Origin: JAOTYV01 sp041557595
GTDB lineage: Bacteria > Pseudomonadota > Alphaproteobacteria > UBA8366
NCBI GenBank assembly: GCA_041557595.1
Contig: JBFFGE010000041.1
Span: 1-28,398 of the forward strand
Direction: 5' to 3'
DNA length: 28,398 bases
A model generated the notes under the pieces. That model did no database searches and was not told the origin of the DNA. It saw nothing but the letters and a program-made list of their open reading frames with translations. Numbering within the stretch: the first letter of the stretch is position 1; every line of letters starts with the position of its first letter. Positions 1 to 7,019 of this stretch are shown piece by piece. Made by a program: the position numbers and the translations under genes.

Positions 1-125
1 AATCACAAATCAGCCGGAAAATGAATCCCAAATCGCAAGAAAACCCAGCCGAAACGCCAGTTTCTTGCAAATCCCATTACTGCGAACCAGGAAAATGAAC
101 GCCATATCAAAGGCGTCTGAGTTCT
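1..125. other. Non-coding edge downstream of the curlin-like gene
   Basis: A short A-rich stretch after the end of the minus-strand curlin-like gene. I see no ORF, hairpin or repeat that I can support here. The window edge cuts it, so a second curlin gene further downstream cannot be excluded. Confidence 0.4.
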
Positions 126-542
126 TCACAGGGAACTAATGGACGACAAATCATTCTGGAAAATCCTTGCGACGTTGCCGTCTCCGTCCTGGCTCTGTTC
201 CGCAAAGTTATCGTTCGAAGTGCCCGTGCTCTGATCGATCAGCGCATCGTTCAGCGGGCCTCCGCTTTGGTCCTGATTGGCCTCGTTATTGAAACTGTCG
301 GTCTGCAAAATCACAGCCAAGTCCCCGTCGCCGTTCTGGGTTTGCTTGGCGTTGACAACGATAGTGTCGCCCGTGGCGTTATCCTGGTCAATATTGGCCA
401 TGTTGCCGATGCCCGTTTAGGTTTGTTCGGCGATGATGTCCGTCGCGCCGACCTGGGTGATGGTCGCGACGTTGTCTGCGGCCATGGCGCCACCAACGCT
501 TAGGGCTAAAATCGCGGCCGAAATGAGTAATTGCCGTTTCAT
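126..542 (-). pseudogene. Curlin-repeat (curli-like amyloid) secreted protein, interrupted by an in-frame TAA
   Basis: Reading the minus strand from the ATG at 542-540 gives a signal peptide (MKRQLLISAAILALSVGGAMA) and then a mature part starting ADNVATITQVG. Codon 42 is TAA (417-419). The same frame continues without a shift for 97 more codons, giving N-, Q-, G- and D-rich repeats of the curlin type, for example NMANIDQDN, NEANQDQSG and NVARIFQND. The stop at 126-128 follows. A Shine-Dalgarno-like AAAGGAA sits just upstream of the start at 542. The expected residue at codon 42 is Gln (EQT-Q-TGIGN), so CAA to TAA is one transition. Curlin-repeat proteins are exported and polymerise into extracellular amyloid fibres. 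Here only a 41-residue secreted peptide would be made unless the stop is read through or is a sequence error. The internal ATG at 401 has no signal peptide, so a start there would not give a secreted protein. No csgG/E/F-like export gene is visible. Confidence 0.72.
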
Positions 543-1014
543 GATGTGTTCCTTTTATCCGTGGTGCGCTCGGAAATGAGCGCGGTGAGAAAGGCGCGCT
601 GTCGCGGCTTTCCATTTCATATCGACAGAGAAATGCTTCGGCGTATTAGCAATTGCCAAGTATTCCCCCCACCGGGGGTTGTAACGGTAAAGACTTCGCA
701 AGGTAATTTCATTTAAGGAGTAGACTAAGACTCATTGGAGGCACCAAAGACTCATAAGAGAAAATTCTACCCAATTTGATTCACGCGCAGTTTGTCGCGG
801 ATTTGCACGCGGAGACCTTCACTCGATTGAGACAACAGCAGTATTTAATGCCAAGCTGTTCGTTTTTTTTGGAACCGGCGCGGACGGAATATCGCCGCGC
901 CGAAGGGAAAGCGTCCCGCGCATCCTCGATCCTTCGCGGTCGAACGGCGCGGCGATAAATGTGATGGGCAATTGGCGCAGAGCGCAGGTGATCGCCGACC
1001 GGAATTTCGAACCG
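543..1014. other. Non-coding region between two minus-strand genes
   Basis: About 470 bp with no ORF I believe. It should hold the promoter of the curlin-like gene at its left end. Visible structure: a G/C hairpin CCCCC-acc-GGGGG at 666-678; two copies of AAGACTCAT at 727-735 and 747-755, spaced exactly 20 bp start to start; and a 7-bp stem at 877-883/895-901 (GGCGCGG/CCGCGCC). That last stem lies downstream of the minus-strand gene ending at 1015. In that direction it is followed by A residues, not T residues, so it is not a classical terminator. Confidence 0.45.
727..755. repeat. Direct repeat AAGACTCAT x2, two helical turns apart
   Basis: AAGACTCAT occurs at 727-735 and again at 747-755, a 20-bp period. 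This is about 185-215 bp upstream of the curlin-like start codon. The spacing suits a dimeric regulator binding one DNA face, but a 9-mer pair can occur by chance. Confidence 0.35.
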
Positions 1015-1563
1015 TCAGCCGACGGCGTGCGCGCCCCGGTTCGGCTTCAATCGCATGGGCCGGTCCAATTTTCCCGAAAACTCCCGCAAGACCACCACGA
1101 ACAGCCACAAGGCGGCCATGAACAGCCACAGAACGACGGCACGCGGCGCATGCGACTCCGAAATGCCGTCGGGCGATCTCTCGAGACTTTCGCCGGACGA
1201 CGCGCAGGCCGCAAGATCGCAATCCCGAACGTCGTGCGTTCGGTCAACAACAGCAGCGCCGAATTCAGGCCTCGCAATGCCGCTGAAGATCGCCACACTC
1301 ATTTGCTCGAGCGTCGGGGTGCGGCCGCGGCTGCGGGAAAAGACGTTCGCGGGGACAAGAACGGCGGCCTGGTCCGCCCCATAACTTCGAACGTCTCCGC
1401 ACCGGCCGACGAGGGCGACCCCGCCGTCCGCTGTGTATCCGCTGAAATCTTCGCCGGCGAGGTCAAGGATACAACCGACAGGTAGGAGTGACGCCCGGAC
1501 CGGCGAGATCGTCATAAAAAAGACGGATAACACGCACATCGTGAGAAAGGTCTTGCAGTACAT
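1015..1563 (-). CDS. Hypothetical secreted or membrane-anchored protein with C-terminal hydrophobic segment
   Basis: 182 residues; I recognise no family. The start at 1563 is supported by a strong GGGAGGG Shine-Dalgarno a few bases upstream. Residues 1-24 look like a signal peptide (charged start, hydrophobic core, VRA cleavage site). The mature part has several Cys residues (31, 55, 115, 120), and residues about 142-159 form a single hydrophobic segment containing LWLF twice. A short basic tail follows (REFSGKLDRP onward). The layout resembles a protein exported and then held in the membrane by its C-terminus, but it does not match the PEP-CTERM or VPLPA-CTERM motifs I know. The 250-bp upstream region is AT-rich, as a promoter would be. 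An overlapping plus-strand frame (961-1485) has no such features and I regard it as a shadow. Confidence 0.55.
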   Translation of the reverse strand: MYCKTFLTMCVLSVFFMTISPVRASLLPVGCILDLAGEDFSGYTADGGVALVGRCGDVRSYGADQAAVLVPANVFSRSRGRTPTLEQMSVAIFSGIARPEFGAAVVDRTHDVRDCDLAACASSGESLERSPDGISESHAPRAVVLWLFMAALWLFVVVLREFSGKLDRPMRLKPNRGAHAVG

Positions 1564-1949
1564 TGCATCCCTCCCAGATTGAGTGGAAGGAAAAGTAATA
1601 CCATTTCTAAAGTTAGTAGTAATGTTATTTAGACATAATTTTTTCTTTGGTGGTAACTCAAAGTTGGCGAAAATGGCGTCGATTCATTCCGCACAACAAA
1701 ATTTTCACACTGGTTCTATTTAATAAACCGCCCGAAATACGCCGAACAGAGTGACTTTCTATCTCCGCTGGAATTCCCAAGCCCCACGTCGCCTTTTGTT
1801 GGTCAGGCCCCGGCGTTCATCGCGACGAATTCGCCTTCAACCTTCGATTGGGTATCGCGGCGGCCAAGACCGTCCTGCAGGGTCCGGGTTCAAAATCGCT
1901 GCGAACGGCGCGCCATCCAGAATTTCAGCGAATCGGGTCGCCGCGCCGC
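1564..1949. other. AT-rich intergenic region
   Basis: The left part (about 1590-1740) is much more AT-rich than its neighbours and should contain the promoter of the minus-strand gene starting at 1563; I cannot fix -35/-10 boxes with confidence. The right part (1837-1949) lies just past the stop of the enolase-superfamily gene. It is open on the minus strand in another frame, but I see no recognisable protein there. Confidence 0.4.
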
Positions 1950-3068
1950 TCAGGTCGCTTCGTCCACGCTGTACTGCGCAAGCTTCGCGTCGTCGAGGTC
2001 GATGCCGAGTCCGGGGCCGGTTGGCAGGGCAAGACTTCCGCTGCCGATATCGAGCCGGGTCGTGGCCACGGTATCGACCACCTTGAGCGGCCCGACGCAT
2101 TCCAGTCCGGGCACGATGTTGCGCGACGTCGCGCCGAGCATGATCTCCGCCACCGTGCTGAGATCCAGCCCAAATCCGTGTCCGAGGACGACCGGGAGAC
2201 CGGCCGCCTCCGCCGTTGCCAGCATCCGCGCGGACGGCAGCAGACCGCCCGCTTGCTTGATACCGAATTTCACGAAGTCGGCGCACTCCGCCTTGATCAC
2301 CCGGATCAGGCTTTGGTGATCGCTAATCGATTCATCCGCCATGATGGGAAGGCCGCCTTCGCGCCGGACTTGCGCCAATCCTTCGAGGTCGTCTTTCGGC
2401 GTCGGCTGTTCGAACAATTGCATGTCGCAGGATTTGACGGCGTGGCATAGCGCCAGCGCCTGCTGCACGGTGCACTGCTGATTGGCGTCCATGCGCAGTT
2501 TCATATCCGTGCCGACGGCATCGCGCACCGCCGCAACCCGATCGCTATCCTTGGCGACCTCATTGCCGACCTTGATCTTCACGGATTTGAACCCGGCGTC
2601 CTGCCACCGCTTCGCTTCGGCCGCGGCTTCGTCGGGCGGCAACTCGCCGACCCAGCCGTTGAACAACACCCGGTCGAGGACGGCGCCGCCGACGTAATCG
2701 TGCAGCGCGATTCCCATCCGCCGGCAGACGAGTTCGATACAGGCGAGCTCGACGCCCGCCACGGCGCCGGGTTGCGTCGGCGTCAGCGTGAACGCGTTTT
2801 CGACAATCCGGTTCACATTGCTTGGGTCTTCGCCGATCAGCGCCGGGCCGAGACGATCGCTAATAGCGACAGCCAGTTCCGCGGCGGTGTTCGGCGACAC
2901 GGCCCTGGCGGAAGGATCGATGCTGCTGATGCCGATCGCGCCGTCCGCGTCGGTGAGCCGCACCACCACGCATTTGGTCGCATTCTTGGACACTCCGCCG
3001 CTGGTAAACGTGTCGACCAGCGGCATCGCAACCTTGAATACCTCGACCTGACTAATCGGTGCCGTCAT
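1950..3068 (-). CDS. Mandelate racemase/muconate lactonizing enzyme family protein (enolase superfamily)
   Basis: 372 residues, a normal family length. I start at the ATG at 3068-3066 because GAGGGA lies 7 bases upstream; the frame is open 12 codons further. Enolase-superfamily enzymes abstract a proton alpha to a carboxylate and stabilise the enolate with Mg2+. The signature residues of the MLE subgroup are all present: the KxK pair at K164/K166 (VKIKVG), metal ligands D194 (RMDANQ), E220 (LFEQP) and D245 (ADES), and the opposite-face lysine K267 (VKFGIKQAGG). The N-terminal capping domain covers about residues 1-130 and the barrel follows. Chemistry may be cycloisomerisation, racemisation, epimerisation or dehydration; the sequence does not decide. 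It is divergent from the CmcJ-like gene at 3292 with 223 bp between starts, so a shared promoter region is possible. Confidence 0.88.
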   Translation of the reverse strand: MTAPISQVEVFKVAMPLVDTFTSGGVSKNATKCVVVRLTDADGAIGISSIDPSARAVSPNTAAELAVAISDRLGPALIGEDPSNVNRIVENAFTLTPTQPGAVAGVELACIELVCRRMGIALHDYVGGAVLDRVLFNGWVGELPPDEAAAEAKRWQDAGFKSVKIKVGNEVAKDSDRVAAVRDAVGTDMKLRMDANQQCTVQQALALCHAVKSCDMQLFEQPTPKDDLEGLAQVRREGGLPIMADESISDHQSLIRVIKAECADFVKFGIKQAGGLLPSARMLATAEAAGLPVVLGHGFGLDLSTVAEIMLGATSRNIVPGLECVGPLKVVDTVATTRLDIGSGSLALPTGPGLGIDLDDAKLAQYSVDEAT

Positions 3069-3291
3069 ATCAAATCCCTCATCCGTCGCCTGCGGCGCGC
3101 GCAATTCATTTCATCCGATGCTACTGTAGCACTCCAGACGTTGTCGGCGTAAGCCGGGGGCCTGGGTGTGCTGCCAAATTTGGCGTCAACCGGCAAACGG
3201 GCTTTATTATCCTGCCGTTGGGATTTGTCTGATGCCAAGGCTGGGATTACCATGGCGGGCGGCAAGCGGCATTTTAACCGAGGGACATGCA

Positions 3292-4569
3292 ATGGAACGG
3301 CTCAAGGTCAAAGAGAATCACCTTTCGGCGGATATGGAGACGGTTTCGTCGGCCTATGTGCCACCCCTCCAGCTCACGAAAGGGCAGCCGGCCCCTGTCG
3401 CGGCCAACGGGGGCCTGTCCTATATGTCGTTTGACCGGAACGGGGATGCGGGAACCGCCGCGGCGTTGGAGGCGGCGCTCGCTCAGATCGCCGAAGGCGA
3501 AGGGCAGGCGATTATCGACATGCTCGAAAGCGCGCCCCCGGGCCCCATCGAGACCAAGTGGGGCATCGGGTTCCGCGACTATGACGAGTGCGTCGACTAT
3601 ATCCGGGAGCAAAAGATCGAAGCCCCCGAAGGCGGCCTGGCGCTGCCATTGCGCTACACCATCCGCGAGCAGCCGTCCTATTCGGTCGTCCCGTCCAACG
3701 CGCTTTGGCGGGATCCGTCGCGCGAAGCGGACGCGCGGGCGCTGCGCAAGGACGATGAGGACAACCGGCGGCGTTGCCTCTACTTTCCGCAAGTGATGCG
3801 CGATGCCCGGCGCATGGAGGAATATTATCCGGGCCTCTCGCCCAGCAGTCCGGAATGCATGGACCGGCTCGGCGTCGCGCTGGCGCATTGCGAGTCCGAA
3901 TGCCGGAACTTTTACGATTCAGCCGAGGTGGAACGGGTGTTCTACCCGGAGATCGAGAAACTTCTTCTGGAGTTTTTTCCCGATGCGACCGATGCCTTGG
4001 TCTATAACCACGACGTCTTCGACAAGGATTACCAGGGCGACCGCACGGAAGACCAGGACAACAAGAATCCGGGGGTGAACGCGCGATACGCGAACCTGGT
4101 GCACAACGACCTGAACGACAACAGCGGCCGCGTGCGGTGCCGCGAGCTGCTGACGAAGAACCTGCGCAATTTCGGGCGCGAGCAGCATTACACGGAGGCG
4201 GAGGCCGACGCGAAGATGTCGCGGCGGTTCATGTCGATCAACCTCGCCAAGCCGATGGAGACCGTGCGCCAGAACCCCTTCGTGCTCTGCGCCTGGCCAT
4301 CCTTCGCGGACCAGCCCTATATCACCAACTACCGCATCTATGACGACCGCGTCGGCGAGACCACCCGCTTCACCTACCGCCCGGACCACGAGTGGTACTG
4401 GTTCCCGCAGCAGCAGCCAACCGAGGTTTCGATGCTCAAATGCTACGACTCCGTCGCCGACGGCTCGGTCTCGCGCTGGTCTTTCCACACCGCGTGCATC
4501 GACCCGACCGCGCCCGACGACGCGCCGTGCCGCAAGAACGTCGTGGTCCGATCCTATGTCTTCTTCTAA
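3292..4569 (+). CDS. CmcJ/NvfI family oxidoreductase (putative Fe(II)/2-oxoglutarate oxygenase)
   Basis: 425 residues from the ATG at 3292, preceded by GAGGGA at good spacing; the open frame extends 42 codons further upstream without support. The C-terminal half matches the family containing the cephamycin protein CmcJ, fungal NvfI/AsaB-like enzymes and GA4 desaturase. A VHNDLNDNSG segment holds H271 and D273, H399 lies in FHTACIDPTAP, and R420 lies near the end in VRSYVFF. These fit an HxD...H iron triad and a 2-oxoglutarate-binding Arg. The CYDS motif (384-387) and the HEWYWFP segment are also typical. The first roughly 60 residues are poorly conserved in my reading. Members modify small molecules (hydroxylation, desaturation, rearrangement); the substrate is unknown. 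A hairpin with a short T-run lies 80 bp downstream. The divergent enolase-superfamily gene may act in the same route. Confidence 0.82.
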   Translation: MERLKVKENHLSADMETVSSAYVPPLQLTKGQPAPVAANGGLSYMSFDRNGDAGTAAALEAALAQIAEGEGQAIIDMLESAPPGPIETKWGIGFRDYDECVDYIREQKIEAPEGGLALPLRYTIREQPSYSVVPSNALWRDPSREADARALRKDDEDNRRRCLYFPQVMRDARRMEEYYPGLSPSSPECMDRLGVALAHCESECRNFYDSAEVERVFYPEIEKLLLEFFPDATDALVYNHDVFDKDYQGDRTEDQDNKNPGVNARYANLVHNDLNDNSGRVRCRELLTKNLRNFGREQHYTEAEADAKMSRRFMSINLAKPMETVRQNPFVLCAWPSFADQPYITNYRIYDDRVGETTRFTYRPDHEWYWFPQQQPTEVSMLKCYDSVADGSVSRWSFHTACIDPTAPDDAPCRKNVVVRSYVFF

Positions 4570-4648
4570 GAAGGGCTGCGCCGACCGGCCACGGTGAGAT
4601 TAGGCAGACGCAAGCGTTTATCCGATCCGCGATCCGGCGTTTGCGGTG

Positions 4649-4666
4649 AACCCGGCGGCGGGTTTT
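4649..4666 (+). terminator. Possible rho-independent terminator after the CmcJ-like gene
   Basis: A perfect 6-bp stem AACCCG/CGGGTT with loop GCGG, ending in TTTT and then C. It lies between the CmcJ-like gene and the RRM gene on the same strand. The T-run is short, so this is moderate evidence. Confidence 0.5.
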
Positions 4667-4728
4667 CTGGCGCGGCGGAAATATGCGTGATAAGGGATGG
4701 CCTGTCGCGCTTTTCCGCCGGAGCCCCC

Positions 4729-4965
4729 ATGAAACTGATCGTTCTCAACTTGCCTCGCGATCTCGGCGAGAATGCCCTCGCGGAACTCTTCAAGGCGCAT
4801 GGCGAGATCAAATCCTGCGACCTCGTCCTCGATGACAAGACCGGGACGTCCAAGGGCTTCGGCTTCGTCGAAATGGCGTCGGCGAGCGACGCCGAGACCG
4901 CCATCAAGGAACTGCATGGCCGCAGGATCAGCAAGAGCAAGATCCGCGTTAAGGCGGCGGATTAG
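4729..4965 (+). CDS. Single-domain RRM RNA-binding protein
   Basis: 78 residues, almost exactly one RNA recognition motif. RNP2 is LIVLNL (residues 3-8) and RNP1 is KGFGFVEM (residues 43-50), both with the aromatic residues that stack on RNA bases. The order beta-alpha-beta-beta-alpha-beta is complete, ending in KIRVKAAD. I start at the ATG at 4729, which has GGAG just upstream, because the open frame before it has no family match. Bacterial one-RRM proteins (Rbp of cyanobacteria and relatives in proteobacteria) bind single-stranded RNA and are often linked to cold or stress. The gene stands alone, followed by the twin 28-bp repeats at 4996-5075, which would lie in its 3' untranslated region. 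Confidence 0.88.
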   Translation: MKLIVLNLPRDLGENALAELFKAHGEIKSCDLVLDDKTGTSKGFGFVEMASASDAETAIKELHGRRISKSKIRVKAAD

Positions 4966-4995
4966 GCGGCCACTTTCCGGCAACGGCGGCCAAAC

Positions 4996-5075
4996 TGAGC
5001 TTGCCCCCAACGTTGGACCGGGCTGAGGCGGAATTTTCCCTTCCTCATGAGCTTGCCCCCAACGTTGGACCGGGC
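4996..5075. repeat. Two identical 28-bp direct repeats, each with a CCAACGTTGG palindrome
   Basis: A 28-bp sequence beginning TGAGCTTGCCC and ending GGACCGGGC occurs at 4996-5023 and again, without mismatch, at 5048-5075 (52-bp period). Each copy contains the perfect 10-bp palindrome CCAACGTTGG. The bases after each copy are also alike (TGAGGC and GTGAGGC). The pair lies between the convergent RRM gene and the minus-strand amidohydrolase. Neither copy has a T-run. They could be a dispersed REP-like repeat, a regulator site pair or a 3'-end RNA element. Confidence 0.8.
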
Positions 5076-5148
5076 GTGAGGCCGAAATCAGCCGCGGAGA
5101 GCGAGCAAAACCATATACTGTGGCCGTAATTGCCGCCCCGCACATCCC

Positions 5149-6867
5149 TCACCCCCGCCCGGCACGCACCAGACGCCCGGGCAACGCGCCCGTGTGTTCC
5201 CCGTTCTCGAAGACCGTCTGGCCGGCGACCAGGGTGGCGCGGTAGCCGTCCACGCCCTGGACCAGACGCTGGCCGCCCGCCGGCAGGTCCTGCACCAGTT
5301 GCGGGACGTGCAGCCGCAGGCCGGCATGGTCGATGAGGTTGATGTCCGCGCGCAGGCCCGGCGCCAGCCGGCCGCGGTCACTGAAGCCGAAGAAATCCGC
5401 GGTGTCGGCAGTTTGCGCCTTGACCACCCATTCCACGGGCAGTCCCGGCCCGCGCGTGCGGTCGCGCGCCCAATGGGTGAGCAGGTAGGTCGGCATGCTG
5501 GCGTCGACGACCGAGCCGCAATGGGCGCCACCGTCGCTCAAGCCGGACAGGGTCGCCGGATCGAGCAGCATCTCGCGCGTCGCCGAAAGGTCGCCTTCGA
5601 CATAGTTGGAAACCGGACAGTAAAGAAACTGGTCCAGGCCCCGGATCAGGTAGTCGTAGGCGACTTCCTCGGGCGTCCGGTTGCTGCGCGCGGCGATCAC
5701 CTGGACGCATTTGTCCTCGGTCGGCTCGTAATCCGCCTCCGGGCCAAAGGTGTACATGCGATCCCACCGGGTGATGGCGCGCACCCGCGACGGCGACAGC
5801 CGGTCGATCGCCGCCGGTGAATTTTCCGAGGCGAGGATCCGCGCCCGCACTGCCGGGTCGCGCATGCGGGCCAGCCGTTCCTCGTTCGAGAGCGCGCGCA
5901 GTTCCTGATACCCCGCACGGGCCGAGAACGGCGTAAGCGTAGCGCCGACGCCGAGCAGCACGCCGACCGGACGGCACGCCACCTGCGCGGTGACCTGCGC
6001 GCCCTGCGCCCGCGCCGCATGGACGCCCGACAGCAGCCGCTGCCAGCGCTCCGGATCGCTCGACCGGTCGACCAGCAGGAACCAGACCGGGCGGCCGGTC
6101 TGTTGCGCCAGCGCGGTCACCCAGTCGAGTTCCTCCCGCTCATCGTCGAAATCGCTGTTCATGCCGAACGCGCCGTAGTCGAACTTGGCCAGGCACGACC
6201 CGATCCCTGCGAGTTCCTGGACTTCGGAATAGCGGCCGGGCACGAATTCGCCGGTCAAGGTCTTGTGCGAATTGGTGCGCGAGGTCGTGAAGCCGAACGC
6301 CCCGGCGGCCAGCGCTTCCTCGGTCAGGTCGCGCATCGTCGCAATATCCTCGGCGGTCGCCGGCTCCCGGCGCAGCGCGCGCTCGCCCATGACGTAGACG
6401 CGCAGGGGATGATGCGGCACCTGTGCGGCGACATCGATGGTGCGGGGCTGCCGCTCGAGCGCATCGAGGAATTGCGGGAAGCTCTCCCAATCGTAACGGA
6501 CCCCTTCCGCCAGGGCGGTGCCGGGAATTTCCTCGATCGCCTCCATCAGGTCGATCAATTCGCGATGATGCGCCTTGTGGACCGGCGCGAAGCCGACGCC
6601 GCAATTGCCGAACATGGTCGTGGTTACGCCGTGCCAGGACGACGGCGCGAGGATTGGATCCCAGGTTGCCTGTCCATCGTAATGGGTATGCACATCGACC
6701 CAGCCGGGCGTGACCAGCAGGCCCTGTGCATCGATCTCCCGATGGCCCGGCCCGGCCTTGCCACCGACCTCGGCGATCCTCCCCTGGTCGATCGCGAGAT
6801 CGCCGGTATAGGGCTGCCCGCCGCTGCCATCGACGATCGTCCCGCCGCGGATTACTGTCTCATGCAT
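5149..6867 (-). CDS. D-aminoacylase/N-acyl-D-amino-acid deacylase family amidohydrolase
   Basis: 572 residues from the ATG at 6867, preceded by GGGAGAG; the frame is open 13 codons further without support. It is an amidohydrolase-3 type enzyme with the N-terminal beta-sandwich strand (VIRGGTIVDGSG), the metal motif HTHYDG (H60, H62), the NCGVGFAP segment with the bridging-type Cys (C89), and a late SDGGAHCG segment giving the catalytic-type Asp. These features fit N-acyl-D-amino-acid deacylases and D-glutamate/D-aspartate variants, which hydrolyse an amide to release a D-amino acid in the cytoplasm; related family members act on other cyclic or acyl amides. Substrate choice cannot be read. 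It follows the ACMSD-like gene on the same strand after 152 bp, so the two may be co-transcribed. Confidence 0.85.
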   Translation of the reverse strand: MHETVIRGGTIVDGSGGQPYTGDLAIDQGRIAEVGGKAGPGHREIDAQGLLVTPGWVDVHTHYDGQATWDPILAPSSWHGVTTTMFGNCGVGFAPVHKAHHRELIDLMEAIEEIPGTALAEGVRYDWESFPQFLDALERQPRTIDVAAQVPHHPLRVYVMGERALRREPATAEDIATMRDLTEEALAAGAFGFTTSRTNSHKTLTGEFVPGRYSEVQELAGIGSCLAKFDYGAFGMNSDFDDEREELDWVTALAQQTGRPVWFLLVDRSSDPERWQRLLSGVHAARAQGAQVTAQVACRPVGVLLGVGATLTPFSARAGYQELRALSNEERLARMRDPAVRARILASENSPAAIDRLSPSRVRAITRWDRMYTFGPEADYEPTEDKCVQVIAARSNRTPEEVAYDYLIRGLDQFLYCPVSNYVEGDLSATREMLLDPATLSGLSDGGAHCGSVVDASMPTYLLTHWARDRTRGPGLPVEWVVKAQTADTADFFGFSDRGRLAPGLRADINLIDHAGLRLHVPQLVQDLPAGGQRLVQGVDGYRATLVAGQTVFENGEHTGALPGRLVRAGRG

Positions 6868-6966
6868 CGCACTCTCCCAAGGGCCCGTCCGGGGCCCCGC
6901 TGCCAAATAGCCAATCCCGAAAATCAGATTACGACCCGGTCAGGATACACCGCAATGGCGTGCTTT

Positions 6967-6993
6967 GCGAAATGGGCGAAACGGGCGAAATGG
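6967..6993. repeat. Three tandem copies of the 9-mer GCGAAAYGG
   Basis: GCGAAATGG, GCGAAACGG and GCGAAATGG follow one another directly in the gap between the two amidohydrolase genes, about 100 bp upstream of the D-aminoacylase-type start. It may be a slippage repeat or a set of binding sites. Confidence 0.6.
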
Positions 6994-7019
6994 CTGAAGC
7001 CGCAGGGGGCGCGGATCGG

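Noticed and set aside
640..660. Sigma-54-like promoter before the curlin-like gene
   Set aside because: TGGCAATTGC on the minus strand looks similar, but the spacing between the GG and GC elements is too short.
877..901. 7-bp GC hairpin as terminator of the gene ending at 1015
   Set aside because: On the minus strand the stem is followed by A residues, so it lacks the T-run of an intrinsic terminator.
961..1485. 174-codon plus-strand open frame
   Set aside because: The opposite strand has a signal peptide, a strong ribosome site and a hydrophobic anchor; the plus frame has none of these.
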